Assembly: GCA_051004815.1 (NCBI GenBank)
Contig: JBPCJY010000087.1
Location: 1-6,243 of the forward strand
From: JBBQXY01 sp051004815
Lineage (GTDB): Bacteria; Chloroflexota; Ktedonobacteria; Ktedonobacterales; Ktedonobacteraceae
Reading direction: 5' to 3'
Length of the DNA stretch: 6,243 bases
The notes under the pieces were generated by a model, which was not told the DNA's origin, did no database searches, and was given only the letters and a program-made list of their open reading frames with translations. Below, piece by piece: positions 5,739-6,243 of this stretch; within the stretch, counting starts at the first letter, position 1; each line of letters begins with the position of its first letter. The position numbers and the translations under genes were made by a program.

Positions 5739-6152
5739 ATGCCGCAGCGAATTGATCATGTTGCCATCATTGTACGCAACATCGAGCAGGCTCTTGTCTT
5801 TTATCGCGACACGCTCGGCATCACGCCCAGCGCGATTAAAGATGTTCCCACCGAGCAGGTGCGTATCGCCTTTCTCCCCATGGGTGGTGCCGGTGGCAGC
5901 GAGATTGAATTGATTGAGCCGACTACACCAGATTCCAGCCTGACGAGATTCTTGGAGAAACGCGGCGAAGGGTTGCACCATATCTGCCTGGAAGTCGAGG
6001 ATATTGATGCCAGTCTGGCTGAAATGCGCGAGAAGGGTGCTTCGGTGCTGGATAGTCAACCGCGCATCGCCGCCGAGGGCCGGGCGATCTTTCTGCACCC
6101 AAAGGGCACCAATGGCGTTTTGTTAGAATTGCTGGAAAGAACCCATCCATAA
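5739..6152 (+). CDS. mce: Methylmalonyl-CoA epimerase (VOC/glyoxalase superfamily)
   Basis: This 137-residue cytoplasmic enzyme would interconvert (2S)- and (2R)-methylmalonyl-CoA, linking propionyl-CoA carboxylase to B12-dependent methylmalonyl-CoA mutase and so to succinyl-CoA. It has two beta-alpha-beta-beta-beta modules. The likely divalent-metal ligands occupy the spacing of known epimerases: H7 (RIDHVAI), E57 (EIELIEP), H81 (GLHHICLEV) and E130 (VLLELLE). 'RIDHVAIIVRNIEQALVFYRD', 'VRIAFLPMG' and 'GLHHICLEVEDID' are highly characteristic, and the length is typical. The ATG at 5739 is preceded by the purine-rich GGAGTGGAAGAGAG. It follows the DUF402 gene by 21 bases and probably shares its promoter; a terminator lies 25 bases after the stop. 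No mutase or carboxylase gene is in the window, so its metabolic partners must lie elsewhere. Confidence 0.93.
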   Translation: MPQRIDHVAIIVRNIEQALVFYRDTLGITPSAIKDVPTEQVRIAFLPMGGAGGSEIELIEPTTPDSSLTRFLEKRGEGLHHICLEVEDIDASLAEMREKGASVLDSQPRIAAEGRAIFLHPKGTNGVLLELLERTHP

Positions 6153-6177
6153 CATTGCAGATATTACATCAAACACG

Positions 6178-6217
6178 ACGAAAAAGGTAGGTACATAAGC
6201 GTACCTACCTTTTTCGT
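6178..6217. terminator. Symmetrical intrinsic terminator after mce
   Basis: Positions 6178-6194 and 6201-6217 form a perfect 17-bp stem around the 6-base loop ATAAGC. The A-tract and T-tract lie within the stem, so on either strand the GC-rich inner stem (GGTAGGTAC/GTACCTACC) is followed by five Ts. It ends the DUF402-mce transcript 25 bases past the stop codon and could equally stop transcripts arriving from the right. Confidence 0.88.
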
Positions 6218-6243
6218 TAGCACGAGAGAGAAGAAGGAAGGGG
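6218..6243 (+). other. Purine-rich tail at the window edge
   Basis: After the terminator the plus strand is strongly purine-rich (GAGAGAGAAGAAGGAAGGGG, 6224-6243). It resembles the ribosome-binding-site style of the genes here and could be the leader of a rightward gene starting just outside the window, but no start codon is visible. Confidence 0.2.

Noticed and set aside
1..6243. Mobile elements, CRISPR arrays, tRNA or rRNA genes, defence systems
   Set aside because: No transposase or integrase motifs, regularly spaced repeats, cloverleaf sequences or known defence domains were seen. The AAA-TPR protein resembles STAND proteins but carries a cyclase, not a toxic effector.

Overview
This 6.2 kb window reads as ordinary bacterial chromosome. 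It most likely comes from a member of the Chloroflexota, class Ktedonobacteria. That placement is an inference from moderate GC content, a very large zinc-ribbon/cyclase/AAA-ATPase/TPR protein of a type common in that group, a DUF402 protein, and a purine-rich ribosome-binding-site style. No rRNA, tRNA, CRISPR array, transposase or phage gene is visible.

Layout. Positions 1-455 hold no convincing gene: this is a GC-rich intergenic block with G/C homopolymer runs, small hairpins and a short repeated motif. Positions 456-941 (minus) encode a complete Nudix hydrolase of the 8-oxo-dGTP diphosphatase (MutT/MutX-like) type. Only 35 bases upstream of it, and on the same strand, lies the dominant gene (977-4981, minus). 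It encodes a 1334-residue signalling protein: two zinc ribbons, one class III nucleotide cyclase domain, a STAND-like AAA ATPase, and a long TPR-rich C-terminus. A divergent promoter region of about 175 bases (4982-5156) separates it from a rightward pair: a DUF402 protein (5157-5717) and a methylmalonyl-CoA epimerase (5739-6152). The pair ends at a strong symmetrical hairpin terminator (6178-6217).

How the genes may work together. The leftward unit probably makes one transcript encoding a cyclic-nucleotide-producing sensor and a nucleotide-cleaning enzyme. The rightward unit couples a putative nucleotide phosphatase-fold protein to an enzyme of propionyl-CoA/methylmalonyl-CoA metabolism. Neither pairing is a textbook operon, and functional links are inference.

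Most interesting points: (i) the cyclase has the catalytic metal, lysine and transition-state residues, but a leucine where canonical adenylate cyclases carry Asp or Thr to read the adenine base; (ii) a minus-strand array of four G-runs with single-base loops at 62-81 is a textbook G-quadruplex candidate; (iii) an operator-like inverted repeat overlaps two candidate -10 boxes before the cyclase; (iv) the DUF402 protein has a serine in its signature acidic motif. I did not find clear evidence of a wholly new biological system.
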